A stretch of 64,000 nucleotides of DNA from DAOUAE01 sp034433795. GTDB taxonomy: Bacteria; Chloroflexota; UBA6077; FW602-bin22; DAOUAE01. Made by a program: the position numbers and the translations under genes. The notes beneath the pieces are model-generated. The model saw only the letters and a list, made by a program, of their open reading frames with translations. It did not search any database and was not told the origin of the DNA. Shown piece by piece: positions 39,918 through 47,693 of this stretch (its first letter is position 1; each line of letters opens with the position of its first letter). The stretch lies in NCBI GenBank assembly GCA_034433795.1, contig DAOUAE010000065.1:1-64000 (forward strand), written 5' to 3'.

Positions 39918-40024
39918 TTTCGGCATACGCCTTGCAGCGGCACCGCTGGGAGTGCGTGGTGCGTTCTTGCGGCGGTGGCTCCTGACCCGGTCGGACGAGT
40001 GCCGGGGGGCCGGATGGGTGAGGA

Positions 40025-41575
40025 GTGGTGAGCCTGTCGTCACGGCGGTGGTGCGCGGTCCTGGTCCTGGCCCTGGTCCTGACCTGGCCTCCGGTCGCTC
40101 TGGCCGCGGCTCTCTCCACGGAGGTCGACGGGACGGGGATCCAGGTCGAGGTCGTCCGGGACGAGGTCACAGCCGAGGGCTGGCGGCAGACGGTGGCCCT
40201 GACCTTTCGCCCAGGGGGCACGGTGGCTGCGGCGGCTCTCGTGGTCTACGGCGACGAGGGCCGGAGCGATGACCTTTTCGCCGTGGTTCAGCGCCAGCAT
40301 CCAGAGGTGCCCCGGCCTGATGCCATTCCGGCCGGATTAGTCGTCACTCTGACCATCGATCCGACCCGGGTCTTTGTGCGGCAGCAGGAGGAGCGCCGGC
40401 CCGGTGTGGTGACGCGGGTCTACACCAACGGCGTCCGGGAGCACCTGTTCGCACCGCCTCAGCAGGGCGTCGTTCGGCGGGTGACGTTCCCGGTGAGTCC
40501 TACGGGCGCGGCGTTCGCCTTCCGGGCTGAGGATCAGATCGTCACCGTCCCCTCGGGGGGATCGCTGGTCGATCTGGTCAGTCAGGCCGGCCAGAGCTAT
40601 CCAGAGGCTGTCCAGGCGGTTTTTGGCTTCGCCCGGGGGCCGGCGGCGCTGGAGTTCTCACGGCAGACCGGCTGGACCGTTCACACCTGGCCTCCGCCTC
40701 CGGGCGAGCGCCGCCGACTGGTGCTGGGGCCGGTGGAGCAGTACCGCCAGTGGCCGGCGGTGGTGGCCGAGCCGACGGCGACCGATCCCCTGCTCCGCGA
40801 GCGCCAGCGCGATCTCCTGCTGGCCCAGCAGCAGGCCGGTATCATCGTCCAGCAGCGCCGTGGCTGGGAGACGCTCTACCGGGTGGCCGCCGTCGACCCG
40901 GCGGTGACCGCTCGCCAGGTGAGCCAGCTGATCTATGGGACTCCCGACCGGGCCCTGGAGATCGCCCAGCGGGCCGGATTCGCGCTGCCGCCGGCCGAGG
41001 TGGCCCGCGACCGTTTTGACCCCTCGCTCTTTGGCCTGGTCTTTGACCTCGCGGTGGACCTCGCCCACGAGCAGTTCATCGCCACCCGTGAGGGTCTGTC
41101 CGAGGGCGAGCGGCTCACCCTGGTCAACGGAACCCGGATCGAACGCTACCGGCGAACGCGGGGGCTGGTGGAGATGGTCCGCTATCCGACCGGCTTCACC
41201 CGGTTGGTCTACCGGCCGGGGAGGGTTCTCTCGGCCGGCGCGCACCTGCTGGCCTTTCTCCGTGGCGTGGGCGTGGCCGCCCGCGACCCGGCTGCGGCCC
41301 GCGCCGCTGTGGCCGCTCAGGTGGTCTGGCACTGGGCGCCCGACCTGCCCCACCGGCCGGGGGAGATGGTCGAGTCGCTGGCCTGGGAGCAGAGGGATGG
41401 TGAACCGGTGCTGGTGGCGGTGGTGGCGCCTGGTCCGGAGCGCGGGCCGGTTGGGACGGCTCTGCTGGGGCTCTGGGCCGTGGCCCCCTATCTGGGGGCG
41501 GTGGTCCTGCTCGGTGGGGTCAGCGGCATCGTGGTGGTGGTCGCCCTGCTGGCCGGGCGCCGCTCGCTGGGGTAG
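40025..41575 (+). CDS. Secreted or membrane-anchored protein of unknown function
   Basis: Protein of 516 aa with a signal peptide (about residues 8-28, ending ALAA) and a C-terminal membrane helix (about 483-508) followed by RRSLG, so most of it is outside the membrane. I do not recognise a family. Two stretches faintly resemble LysM-type modules (DLFAVVQRQHPEVPRPDAIPAG near 82-103, and VSQLIYGTPDRALEIAQRAGF near 300-320), but neither is convincing. GTG 40025 or 40028 is the start; GAGGAG lies unusually close. It stands alone, preceded by a structured leader. Confidence 0.75.
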   Translation: MVSLSSRRWCAVLVLALVLTWPPVALAAALSTEVDGTGIQVEVVRDEVTAEGWRQTVALTFRPGGTVAAAALVVYGDEGRSDDLFAVVQRQHPEVPRPDAIPAGLVVTLTIDPTRVFVRQQEERRPGVVTRVYTNGVREHLFAPPQQGVVRRVTFPVSPTGAAFAFRAEDQIVTVPSGGSLVDLVSQAGQSYPEAVQAVFGFARGPAALEFSRQTGWTVHTWPPPPGERRRLVLGPVEQYRQWPAVVAEPTATDPLLRERQRDLLLAQQQAGIIVQQRRGWETLYRVAAVDPAVTARQVSQLIYGTPDRALEIAQRAGFALPPAEVARDRFDPSLFGLVFDLAVDLAHEQFIATREGLSEGERLTLVNGTRIERYRRTRGLVEMVRYPTGFTRLVYRPGRVLSAGAHLLAFLRGVGVAARDPAAARAAVAAQVVWHWAPDLPHRPGEMVESLAWEQRDGEPVLVAVVAPGPERGPVGTALLGLWAVAPYLGAVVLLGGVSGIVVVVALLAGRRSLG

Positions 41576-41579
41576 CGGA

Positions 41580-42665
41580 TTACCGCTCGTTCAGGTCGCC
41601 GGCCCGCCAGGCGGCCAGCAGCGCCCGGGCGCAGTCGCGCTGGACCCCGCCGGGTGCCCAGCCGCGCAGCGTCTCGACCGCCACCTCCAGCGGGACGGGC
41701 GTGGTGTTCGCCGGGTGCACCAGATTGTCCAGCAGTTCAGCGGCGGCCACCACATGGGCGGTCAGCGGCAGTTCGTGTTCGCGCAGCCGGCGGGGGTAGC
41801 CCCAGCCGTCTGGCCGCTCGTGGTGGCCGTGGACGATGGGCACGATGTCGCGGTACATCGGCACGCCGCTCAGAATACGGGCACCCAGTTCGGGATGCCG
41901 GCGGACCCAGGCCAGTTCGTCGCGGGGGAGCGTGCCGGTCTCCGGCGGGATGGCGGTCGGAATGGCCAGCATGCCGATATCGTGCAGCAGGGCCCCTAAC
42001 TGGACGGCCTGGTGTTCGTCGGGAGACAGGTTGAGATGCCGGGCCAGGGCGCCGGCGTAGCGGGCCACCCGGCCGGCGTGGGCCATGCTGCCGGGCAGGC
42101 GCAGTTCGAGCGCCTGCAGGAGCACGCGGGCGATGGAGACGCTGGCGGCTCGGGCCTCGGCCAGGCCGCGTCGGGCCGCTTCGGTCAGGACTTTGAGGTC
42201 CTCGGCGTAGGCCAGGAGCTGGGCGTTGACCAGGTCCTCACCGCTGGCGGGGGGACTGGCCGGTCGGTCGACGGGCACGGGCAGTTCGGGAGGAGCGGTG
42301 GGGGTGAAAGCGTGCTGAACGCGGGTCAGCAGTTGCAGCGGCGAGAACGGTTTGGTGATATAATCGTCGGCCCCCGCCTGGAGGGCGGCCTGCCGGTCCT
42401 CCTCGCGGCTCATGGCGGTCAGGATGATGACCACGGTGTCCCGGGTGGCTGGATCGGCCTTGATGCGCCGGCAGACCTCGATCCCGCTCATGTCAGGCAT
42501 CTGGATGTCCAGCAGGACCAGCTGGGGACGCTCGCGCTGGACCAGGTCCAGGGCCGAGGCGCCGTCGGTCGCGGTCAGAAGCGTCCAGCCCTGGGTGTCG
42601 AGGGTGGCTGCGACCAGCTGGATCAGGGCCTTATCGTCATCGACGATCAGAACTTTCGGGGTCAT
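41580..42665 (-). CDS. Response regulator with HD-GYP output domain
   Basis: Predicted c-di-GMP phosphodiesterase regulator, 361 aa. Receiver (about 1-120) with VDDDKA, LLDIQMPDMSG, LTAMSRE and KPFSPLQ; a helical linker; then HD-GYP: HAGRVARYAGAL, LLHDIGMLAIP, VRRHPELGARIL, HHERPDGWGYP, and AELLDNLVHP. The GYP motif and metal ligands appear intact except that the usual D-x-x-D-A-L-x-x-x-R region reads AELLDNL. ATG 42665 (MTPKVLIVDDD) is chosen. Its stop lies 5 nt from the stop of the convergent secreted-protein gene. Confidence 0.88.
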   Translation of the reverse strand: MTPKVLIVDDDKALIQLVAATLDTQGWTLLTATDGASALDLVQRERPQLVLLDIQMPDMSGIEVCRRIKADPATRDTVVIILTAMSREEDRQAALQAGADDYITKPFSPLQLLTRVQHAFTPTAPPELPVPVDRPASPPASGEDLVNAQLLAYAEDLKVLTEAARRGLAEARAASVSIARVLLQALELRLPGSMAHAGRVARYAGALARHLNLSPDEHQAVQLGALLHDIGMLAIPTAIPPETGTLPRDELAWVRRHPELGARILSGVPMYRDIVPIVHGHHERPDGWGYPRRLREHELPLTAHVVAAAELLDNLVHPANTTPVPLEVAVETLRGWAPGGVQRDCARALLAAWRAGDLNER

Positions 42666-42683
42666 CGCGCACCATCCGCGCAA

Positions 42684-42712
42684 ATACTAACGGGTCTCTC
42701 CGGCCGTGTCAA
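42684..42712 (-). promoter_or_regulatory. Promoter of the HD-GYP regulator
   Basis: Minus-strand TTGACA (42707-42712) and TAGTAT (42684-42689) are 17 bp apart; the leader is about 12 nt. Confidence 0.7.
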
Positions 42713-42793
42713 GGGGCTGGGCTGGGGCCTGGAATGCTGCCTGCCCTGAGGGGCACAGGGAGAAAATCGGCGGGAGGCGATGAGGAGGCACCG

Positions 42794-43735
42794 ATGACGC
42801 GGATCGGATTTATCGGTCTGGGGCTGATGGGTCAGCCGATGGCGCGGCGTTTGCTCGCCTGCGGCTACGATCTGGTGGTCTGGAACCGCACGCCGGCCAA
42901 GGCCGAGCCGGTGATCGCGGCCGGGGCCCGGTGGGCGGACTCGCCAGCCGCGGTCGCCCGCCAGGTGGAGGTGGTGATCCTGATGGTCACCGATTCAGCG
43001 GCCTCGGAGGCGGTGATCTGTGGGCCGGAGGGGGTGCTCCAGGGAGCCCGTCCAGGGCTGGTTATCATCGACATGAGCAGTATCGCCCCCGCGGATTCGC
43101 GCCGGCTGGCGGCCCGGGCCCGTGAGCAGGGAGTGGCGATGCTCGACGCCCCGGTCACCGGCAGCGTCAGTGCGGCGGCGGCTGGGGAGCTGGGGATCAT
43201 GGTCGGGGGGCCGGAAGAGGTCTTCGCCGCCTGCCGTCCGATCCTGGCGGCGCTGGGCACCAAGATCGTCTACGCCGGACCCAACGGGGCGGGCTGCACG
43301 CTCAAACTCCTGAACAACCTGATCCTGGGGATCGCCGTCGCGGCGGTCGGCGAGGCGTTCGTCCTGGCCACCCGTCTCGGCATCGACCCCCGGCTGCTGC
43401 AGGAGATCACCAGCGTCGGCGGCGCCCGGACCGGGGCGATGGAATCGCGCGGTCCCCGCATGCTGGCGCGCGACTTCGCGCCGCGCTTCTCCATCGATAA
43501 CCAGTACAAAGACCTGGCCAACGTCCTGGCGCTGGCGGCCCAGGCCCAGGTGCCACTGCCGGTGACCACGCTGGTCCAGACGCTCTACCAGGCGGCCCGG
43601 GCCCAGGGGAAGGGGGGCTGGGACTCGGCGGCGGTGGTGACGGTCCTGGAGAGCCTGGCCGGCGTCACGGTCGGGGCGCCAACCGACCGTCCGGCGGGGG
43701 AGAGCGATGCTCCGACCGGACCAGATCGGCGCTAG
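42794..43735 (+). CDS. 3-hydroxyisobutyrate dehydrogenase-like NAD(P) oxidoreductase
   Basis: Beta-hydroxyacid dehydrogenase, 313 aa. The N-terminal Rossmann motif IGFIGLGLMGQPMARRL, the substrate motif DAPVTGSVSAA, and the catalytic Lys in NGAGCTLKLLNNL (about residue 172) are intact. The exact substrate (hydroxyisobutyrate, tartronate semialdehyde or similar) is open. ATG 42794 follows GAGGAGGC. The 3' end overlaps the TIM-barrel gene by 29 nt, and three genes form one unit. Confidence 0.88.
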   Translation: MTRIGFIGLGLMGQPMARRLLACGYDLVVWNRTPAKAEPVIAAGARWADSPAAVARQVEVVILMVTDSAASEAVICGPEGVLQGARPGLVIIDMSSIAPADSRRLAARAREQGVAMLDAPVTGSVSAAAAGELGIMVGGPEEVFAACRPILAALGTKIVYAGPNGAGCTLKLLNNLILGIAVAAVGEAFVLATRLGIDPRLLQEITSVGGARTGAMESRGPRMLARDFAPRFSIDNQYKDLANVLALAAQAQVPLPVTTLVQTLYQAARAQGKGGWDSAAVVTVLESLAGVTVGAPTDRPAGESDAPTGPDRR

Positions 43736-44597
43736 CACCTCCTGCCTGGCCAACTACGACCTGCCGACCGCCCTGGCCACCCTGGCCCGGCTGGGATTCG
43801 CCGCCGTCGAGCTGCTGGCGGTGGCCGGGGCTCGTCATTCTATCGGCTGGTTGCCCGGTTTCTGGTTCGAGACCCTGACCGGGGCGGAGCGCGAGGCCCT
43901 GCGGCAGAGCCTCCGGCCGTTCCGGGGGCTGAGCGTCCACGCCCCGTTCGTCGATACCCCGCTCTTCACCTACAACTCCTGGATCGCCCGCGAGTCTCTC
44001 CGCCAGGTGCGGGTCACCATCGAGGGCGCCGGCTGGCTGGGGGCGCGGGTGGTGGTGGTCCATGTCAATCGCCATCCCTATCTGGAGCCGCGTGACTACT
44101 GGACAGAGATGCTGCAGGTGCTGCGCTCGCTGGGTGAGGTCGCGCGGCCGCTGGGAGTTCAGGTGGGGATCGAGACCGGCTACCCCGACCGCTACGATCT
44201 CTTTGTCGACCTCATCCACGCGATCCGGCACCCGGCGGTGGGCGCCACCCTGGATGTCGGTCACGTGGCCTATCTGCCGGAGAGCGGGCCGCCGGGAACC
44301 GCTGAGGGAGAGCGGCGGACCAACGCCAACCTGCGCCGGCTCTGCCGCGACCTGGGGGAGAAAATCGTCCACATTCATCTGCACGATGTGCGGCGGACAG
44401 ACTGGCGTGACCACCGGGCGCTGGGCACCGGCTTTCTCGACCTGCCCGGCCTGATCGCCGACCTGGACCAGCTGGGCTACTCCGGCCTTCTGCAGCTGGA
44501 ACTCGAAGAGGAAGACCAGATCGGCGCCCTGCGCCAGAGCCAGGTTTTGCTCGCCCGCCTCCTGGGGGCCAGCCGTGGAGCGCCTGAGGGGGGATAG
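43707..44597 (+). CDS. Sugar phosphate isomerase/epimerase-like TIM barrel
   Basis: Xylose-isomerase-like (AP endonuclease 2 superfamily) protein, 296 aa. Metal ligands of the superfamily are seen at VGIETGYP, TLDVGHV, HIHLHDV and LQLELEEE. GGGGGAGAGCG precedes ATG 43707. It lies between an oxidoreductase and a DUF429 gene, suggesting a small carbohydrate or hydroxyacid pathway. The substrate is not readable. Confidence 0.85.
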   Translation: MLRPDQIGASTSCLANYDLPTALATLARLGFAAVELLAVAGARHSIGWLPGFWFETLTGAEREALRQSLRPFRGLSVHAPFVDTPLFTYNSWIARESLRQVRVTIEGAGWLGARVVVVHVNRHPYLEPRDYWTEMLQVLRSLGEVARPLGVQVGIETGYPDRYDLFVDLIHAIRHPAVGATLDVGHVAYLPESGPPGTAEGERRTNANLRRLCRDLGEKIVHIHLHDVRRTDWRDHRALGTGFLDLPGLIADLDQLGYSGLLQLELEEEDQIGALRQSQVLLARLLGASRGAPEGG

Positions 44598-44603
44598 CGG
44601 ACC

Positions 44604-45413
44604 GTGGCCGTCCTGATCGCCGGGGTAGACTTCAGCGCCGCGACCGATCTCCGACGGGGGCAACTCTGGTGTGCCTGGGGCTGGCTGGTCGGCCGGCGGC
44701 TGCGGCTGATGGGACTGGAACGGGTCTGGCAGCGCGAGACCCTGGTGGTCCGGATCCGGGATCAGCCGGGTCACTGGGGGATCGACGCGCCGATGGGGCT
44801 GCCGGTCGGGGTCTACCCGCTTCTGGGCTGGCGCGACGCACCGGAGGCCATCAGCCGGGTGGCGGCGATGACGCGAACGGACTTTCGGGGGCTTCTAGCC
44901 CGGTATGGTCTGCGGGAGGAGCGGCGCTGCCGGGCGCCGGGGCTGACCTGTCGCTACGCTGATGCCTATCTCCAGGGACTGAGCCCCTTCAAACGCACCA
45001 ACCCGGACATGCAGATGCTGGTCCACGCCAGCTTCAGTCTGCTGGACCGGCTGCGCGGGCTGGGGGTCCGGGTCTATCCCTACGATCCCCAGCCGACCGA
45101 CGGGGTCTCGGCGGTCTACGAGGTTTACCCCTCAGCGGTCTGGCGGCTTTTGGGCTTTCGCCGGCGGCAGGTGGATCTCCAGCCGGCTTTGGCACGGATC
45201 GCCTGGGCATTGAGATTGCAGGTGGAGCTGGCCGGGCTCGGGGAGAGCCCGACCCAGGATGCCGCCGATGCGGTGCTGGCGGCGGTGGCGGTCGGTTGGG
45301 CGGTGGCCCAGGCAGAGGTCGCCGAGTGGCACCGGAAGCCGGCGAGCCTCACCGAGGAGGAGTGGGCGGTCCGGGCCTGGGAGGGCGCGGTGATCGGTCC
45401 GCGGATGACATAA
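44604..45413 (+). CDS. DUF429 family protein
   Basis: Protein of 269 aa. GVDFSAA at the start, GIDAPMGLP, CRYADAYLQ, YEVYPSAVWRLLGF and DAADAVLAAVAVGWA follow the DUF429 pattern, a putative RNase H-fold family of unknown activity (Asp 8 and the D-x-D-A-x-x-A end suggest an acidic metal site). GTG 44604 follows GGGGGGATAG within 7 nt of the preceding stop, so it is cotranscribed with the TIM-barrel gene. Confidence 0.78.
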   Translation: MAVLIAGVDFSAATDLRRGQLWCAWGWLVGRRLRLMGLERVWQRETLVVRIRDQPGHWGIDAPMGLPVGVYPLLGWRDAPEAISRVAAMTRTDFRGLLARYGLREERRCRAPGLTCRYADAYLQGLSPFKRTNPDMQMLVHASFSLLDRLRGLGVRVYPYDPQPTDGVSAVYEVYPSAVWRLLGFRRRQVDLQPALARIAWALRLQVELAGLGESPTQDAADAVLAAVAVGWAVAQAEVAEWHRKPASLTEEEWAVRAWEGAVIGPRMT

Positions 45414-45422
45414 GAGGGACCA

Positions 45423-45451
45423 TTGCCAAACAGGCGAGGCCGCGCTATCAT
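45423..45451 (+). promoter_or_regulatory. Promoter of the 74-aa protein gene
   Basis: TTGCCA (45423-45428) and TATCAT (45446-45451) are 17 bp apart. The leader to ATG 45541 is about 80 nt. Confidence 0.6.
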
Positions 45452-45540
45452 GGGTGTACAAGCCGGTGCGCCCTGGCTGACGGACCAACAAAGGCCGCCG
45501 CACTGCACGCCGGTGCAAATCGCAGAAGGGAGTGTGCGGT

Positions 45541-45765
45541 ATGGGAGTGCTGCGTGTTCTTTGCGGCCGTGGTGACGTCAAGGTCGAGTGGGACCTTGAG
45601 AAGGAGGAGGCGGTCAAGGAGGCCGAGCGCATCTTCCAGGAGAACGCGGCCAAGGGCTACGCCTCGTTCCGCGTTGACGATAAGATCGACTCGGCCGAGC
45701 GCATCGAGAAGTTCGACCCGCACGCCAAGCAGATCATTCAGATCCCCCGCATTGTCGGGGGCTGA
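45541..45765 (+). CDS. Small protein of unknown function (74 aa)
   Basis: I do not recognise a named family. The protein starts MGVLRVLCGRGDVKVEWD, continues with a charged helix (KEEAVKEAERIFQENAAKG) and ends with a strand pair and PRIVGG. Charge balance and codon use look like its neighbours. GAAGGGAG precedes ATG 45541. The strong promoter and clean ribosome site argue for a real gene. A large hairpin separates it from the next gene in the same direction. Confidence 0.7.
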   Translation: MGVLRVLCGRGDVKVEWDLEKEEAVKEAERIFQENAAKGYASFRVDDKIDSAERIEKFDPHAKQIIQIPRIVGG

Positions 45766-45788
45766 GCGACCGACAGCGAGCACACGGC

Positions 45789-45834
45789 ACGCGGAGCCGC
45801 CCACCCCGGCCGGGGGTGGCACCGGTCTCCGCGT
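45789..45834 (+). terminator. Long composite hairpin between two small genes
   Basis: ACGCGGAG (45789-45796) pairs with CTCCGCGT (45827-45834), enclosing GCC-c-ACCCC / GGGGT-GGC (45799-45820). It has no T-run, so it may be a Rho-independent attenuator, an mRNA stabiliser or a translation barrier rather than a normal terminator. Confidence 0.5.
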
Positions 45835-45861
45835 GTGTGCATCGGGGGGGTGAACCCGGCG

Positions 45862-46341
45862 ATGCTGAGGGCGTTTCTGGCCTGGTTGGCGCGCGGATTG
45901 GGCGTACGTGTCTACCTGCGGCCGCCGCAGGGAACGTGGCAGCTCCTCTGGGGCGGACCCAGCGAGGTGCCGCGCGACTTCCCCGATGAGTGGGCGGTCG
46001 GGGTTCGGGACATGCTGGACACGCTGGCCGACCCCTACCGCTGCGAGGACGAGGCCAACCTGCGGGCGGAACAGCTGCTGCGCGAGCAGCTGGGCGAGGA
46101 CTACCAGAAACTGGTCACCCAGGGCTACATCGATGTCCCCTCACGGGTCTTCCGCAACACCTTCTACCGGCTCCGTCTGCGCCGCCCGATCGAGGTCTTC
46201 AAGAACGGTCGTCGGCAGCCCTGGCGACTCTGCGTGGTCTCCATCGAGCGGGTGCCGGCGGCTGACGAGCTGTTGATGAAGCTCCTCTGGCTGAAAACGA
46301 ACGAGGAGTACGTCCTGGCCACCGCCAACCGCGTGCGCTAG
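45862..46341 (+). CDS. Protein of unknown function (159 aa)
   Basis: I do not recognise the family. The N-terminal part contains a membrane-like or hydrophobic helix MLRAFLAWLARGLGVRVYL, the middle has a charged helix (DEANLRAEQLLREQLGEDY), and the end SRVFRNTFYRLRLRRPIEVF...PAADELLMKLLWLKTNEEYVL is a distinctive basic-then-helical module. ATG 45862 has GGGGGGTGAA upstream; GTG 45850 and GTG 45835 are alternatives. It lies about 100 bp after the 74-aa gene and probably shares its transcript. Confidence 0.65.
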   Translation: MLRAFLAWLARGLGVRVYLRPPQGTWQLLWGGPSEVPRDFPDEWAVGVRDMLDTLADPYRCEDEANLRAEQLLREQLGEDYQKLVTQGYIDVPSRVFRNTFYRLRLRRPIEVFKNGRRQPWRLCVVSIERVPAADELLMKLLWLKTNEEYVLATANRVR

Positions 46342-46465
46342 CGACAAGCGCCTCCGGTCAGCCGGTGGGTGCGCATCTGGCGCGGGGCGCACCGCCCACA
46401 GCGCTCTCCCCCGCCTGGGCTGCCGTTGTGCGTGGGGACCCGGCGTCTGTTCCCCGGAGAATCGG

Positions 46466-46503
46466 ATAAAGAGAACCGGGGGCCAGGTTCCCTGGCCCCC
46501 GGT
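46466..46503 (-). terminator. Intrinsic terminator of the rplJL unit
   Basis: A 13-bp perfect stem (46475-46487 with 46491-46503, core CCGGGGGCCAGG) with a 3-nt loop is followed on the minus strand by TCTCTTTAT. Confidence 0.85.
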
Positions 46504-46508
46504 GTGGA

Positions 46509-46904
46509 TCAGACGATCTCGACCACCGCGCCGGCCGCCTCGAGTTTGGCCTTGATGCTTTCGGCCTCGGTCTTGGGCACCCCTTCTTTGACCGGCTTGG
46601 GGGCGGCCTCGACCAGGTCCTTGGCCTCCTTGAGACCGAGCCCGGTGATCTCGCGAACGACCTTGATAACGTTGATCTTGTTCGGCCCGATCTCTTTAAG
46701 GACCACGTTGAACTCGGTCTTCTCCTCGGCCGGCGCAGCGGGCGCGGCCGCCGGCGCGGCGGCGGCGGGCGCGGCGGCCACAGCGACCGGCGCGGCCGCG
46801 CTCACCCCGAACCGCTCCTCCAGGGCCTTGACCAGTTCGGCCAGTTCCAGAACGGTCATGCTCTCGATCGCCTTGATCAGTTCCTCTTTGGTCAACGTCG
46901 CCAT
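46509..46904 (-). CDS. rplL: 50S ribosomal protein L7/L12
   Basis: Stalk protein that recruits translation GTPases, 131 aa. N-terminal dimerisation helices (TKEELIKAIESMTVLELAELV), a flexible Ala/Pro hinge (about 40-60) and the C-terminal domain EKTEFNVVLKEIGPNKINVIKVVREITGLGLKEAKDLV are all normal. Last gene of the L10-L12 unit, 60 nt after rplJ, and followed by an intrinsic terminator. Confidence 0.97.
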   Translation of the reverse strand: MATLTKEELIKAIESMTVLELAELVKALEERFGVSAAAPVAVAAAPAAAAPAAAPAAPAEEKTEFNVVLKEIGPNKINVIKVVREITGLGLKEAKDLVEAAPKPVKEGVPKTEAESIKAKLEAAGAVVEIV

Positions 46905-46964
46905 GTGTGCACCCCTTCGCGTGAATGGTTTGGGCAGACAGCCCGCGGTCTCGCGGGTTCTCCG

Positions 46965-47510
46965 TCAGGCGGCCTCGCCGGCCAGCTGCCGTCGGCGGGC
47001 CTCCAGAACGTAGACCAGGCTGCGCAGCGTCGCTGAGAGCACCCCGACCAGGTTGGCCATCGGCGCCTGCATCGTGCCGATGACCTGGCTGATCAGCACC
47101 GGGCGGGGCGGCAGTTCGGCGATCCGCTGGATCTGCTCGACCGAGATCGGCCGGCGCTGCAGCAGTCCCCCCTTGAGGGCCAGCACCCGGAACGCCCGCG
47201 TCGCCTCGGTCAGCGCTTTGGCGGCCGCCGCCACGTCCTCCTGGGTGGTGAAGGCCAGGGCGGTCGGCCCGACCAGCCAGCCGTCGAGGTCGGTGATGCC
47301 CAGGTCGCGGGCGGCGAGCCCGGTCAGGGTGTTTTTGACCACGTGCAACTCCACGCCCGCGCTCCGCAGTTGCCGCCGCAGCTGGGTCATCTCCTGGACG
47401 GTCAGGCCGCGATAGTCGGTGAAGACCGCGAACGTGCTCTGGGCCAGCCAGTCGCGGATGCGCGCCAGGTCCTCGACCTTCTTCTGGGGCAGCCGCTTGG
47501 TAATGGGCAC
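46965..47510 (-). CDS. rplJ: 50S ribosomal protein L10
   Basis: Stalk-base protein that binds L7/L12 dimers and 23S rRNA, 181 aa. QSTFAVFTDYRGLTVQEMTQLRRQLR and VVKNTL are typical. GTG 47510 has AAAGGAGGTGAG upstream; the open frame before it runs through the L10 leader. The end has an Arg-rich helix for L12 binding. It is probably autoregulated through the leader (see 47511-47680). Confidence 0.95.
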   Translation of the reverse strand: MPITKRLPQKKVEDLARIRDWLAQSTFAVFTDYRGLTVQEMTQLRRQLRSAGVELHVVKNTLTGLAARDLGITDLDGWLVGPTALAFTTQEDVAAAAKALTEATRAFRVLALKGGLLQRRPISVEQIQRIAELPPRPVLISQVIGTMQAPMANLVGVLSATLRSLVYVLEARRRQLAGEAA

Positions 47511-47680
47511 GCTCTCACCTCCTTTCGGACCGCAGGAAAAAGGCCCTCGCGCCACAGACGCGAGGGCCAGAGAGGGCATGGAAAGCCATACCCGTCGTGA
47601 CCGTTCGCCTCGGCAGGCTTTTTACGCCGTCTCCGGCCCCTGCTGTCTTCGGCGCGGTGCGCTTTTTTTATACCGGTCAA
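47511..47680 (-). promoter_or_regulatory. L10 leader RNA with attenuator
   Basis: The rplA-rplJ gap matches the ribosomal L10 leader: on the minus strand an AGACAGCAGG block, then AGCCTGCCGAGG (near 47611-47622), which are the conserved sequences of the L10(L12)4 binding structure. Downstream lies an intrinsic terminator, stem GGCCCTCGCG / CGCGAGGGCC (47542-47551, 47559-47568), with a T-run (plus-strand A 47537-47541) just before the ribosome site. L10 binding would favour termination, giving feedback control of rplJL. Confidence 0.8.
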
Positions 47681-47693
47681 CCAGGCCAGGGCC

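Noticed and set aside
39736..40024. Possible small gene or c-di-AMP (ydaO) riboswitch in the gap before the secreted protein
   Set aside because: Frames on both strands give Arg/Pro-rich peptides without ribosome sites, and the ydaO hallmark GAACCCGxCAGCTAAC is missing; the B12-like pattern fits better.
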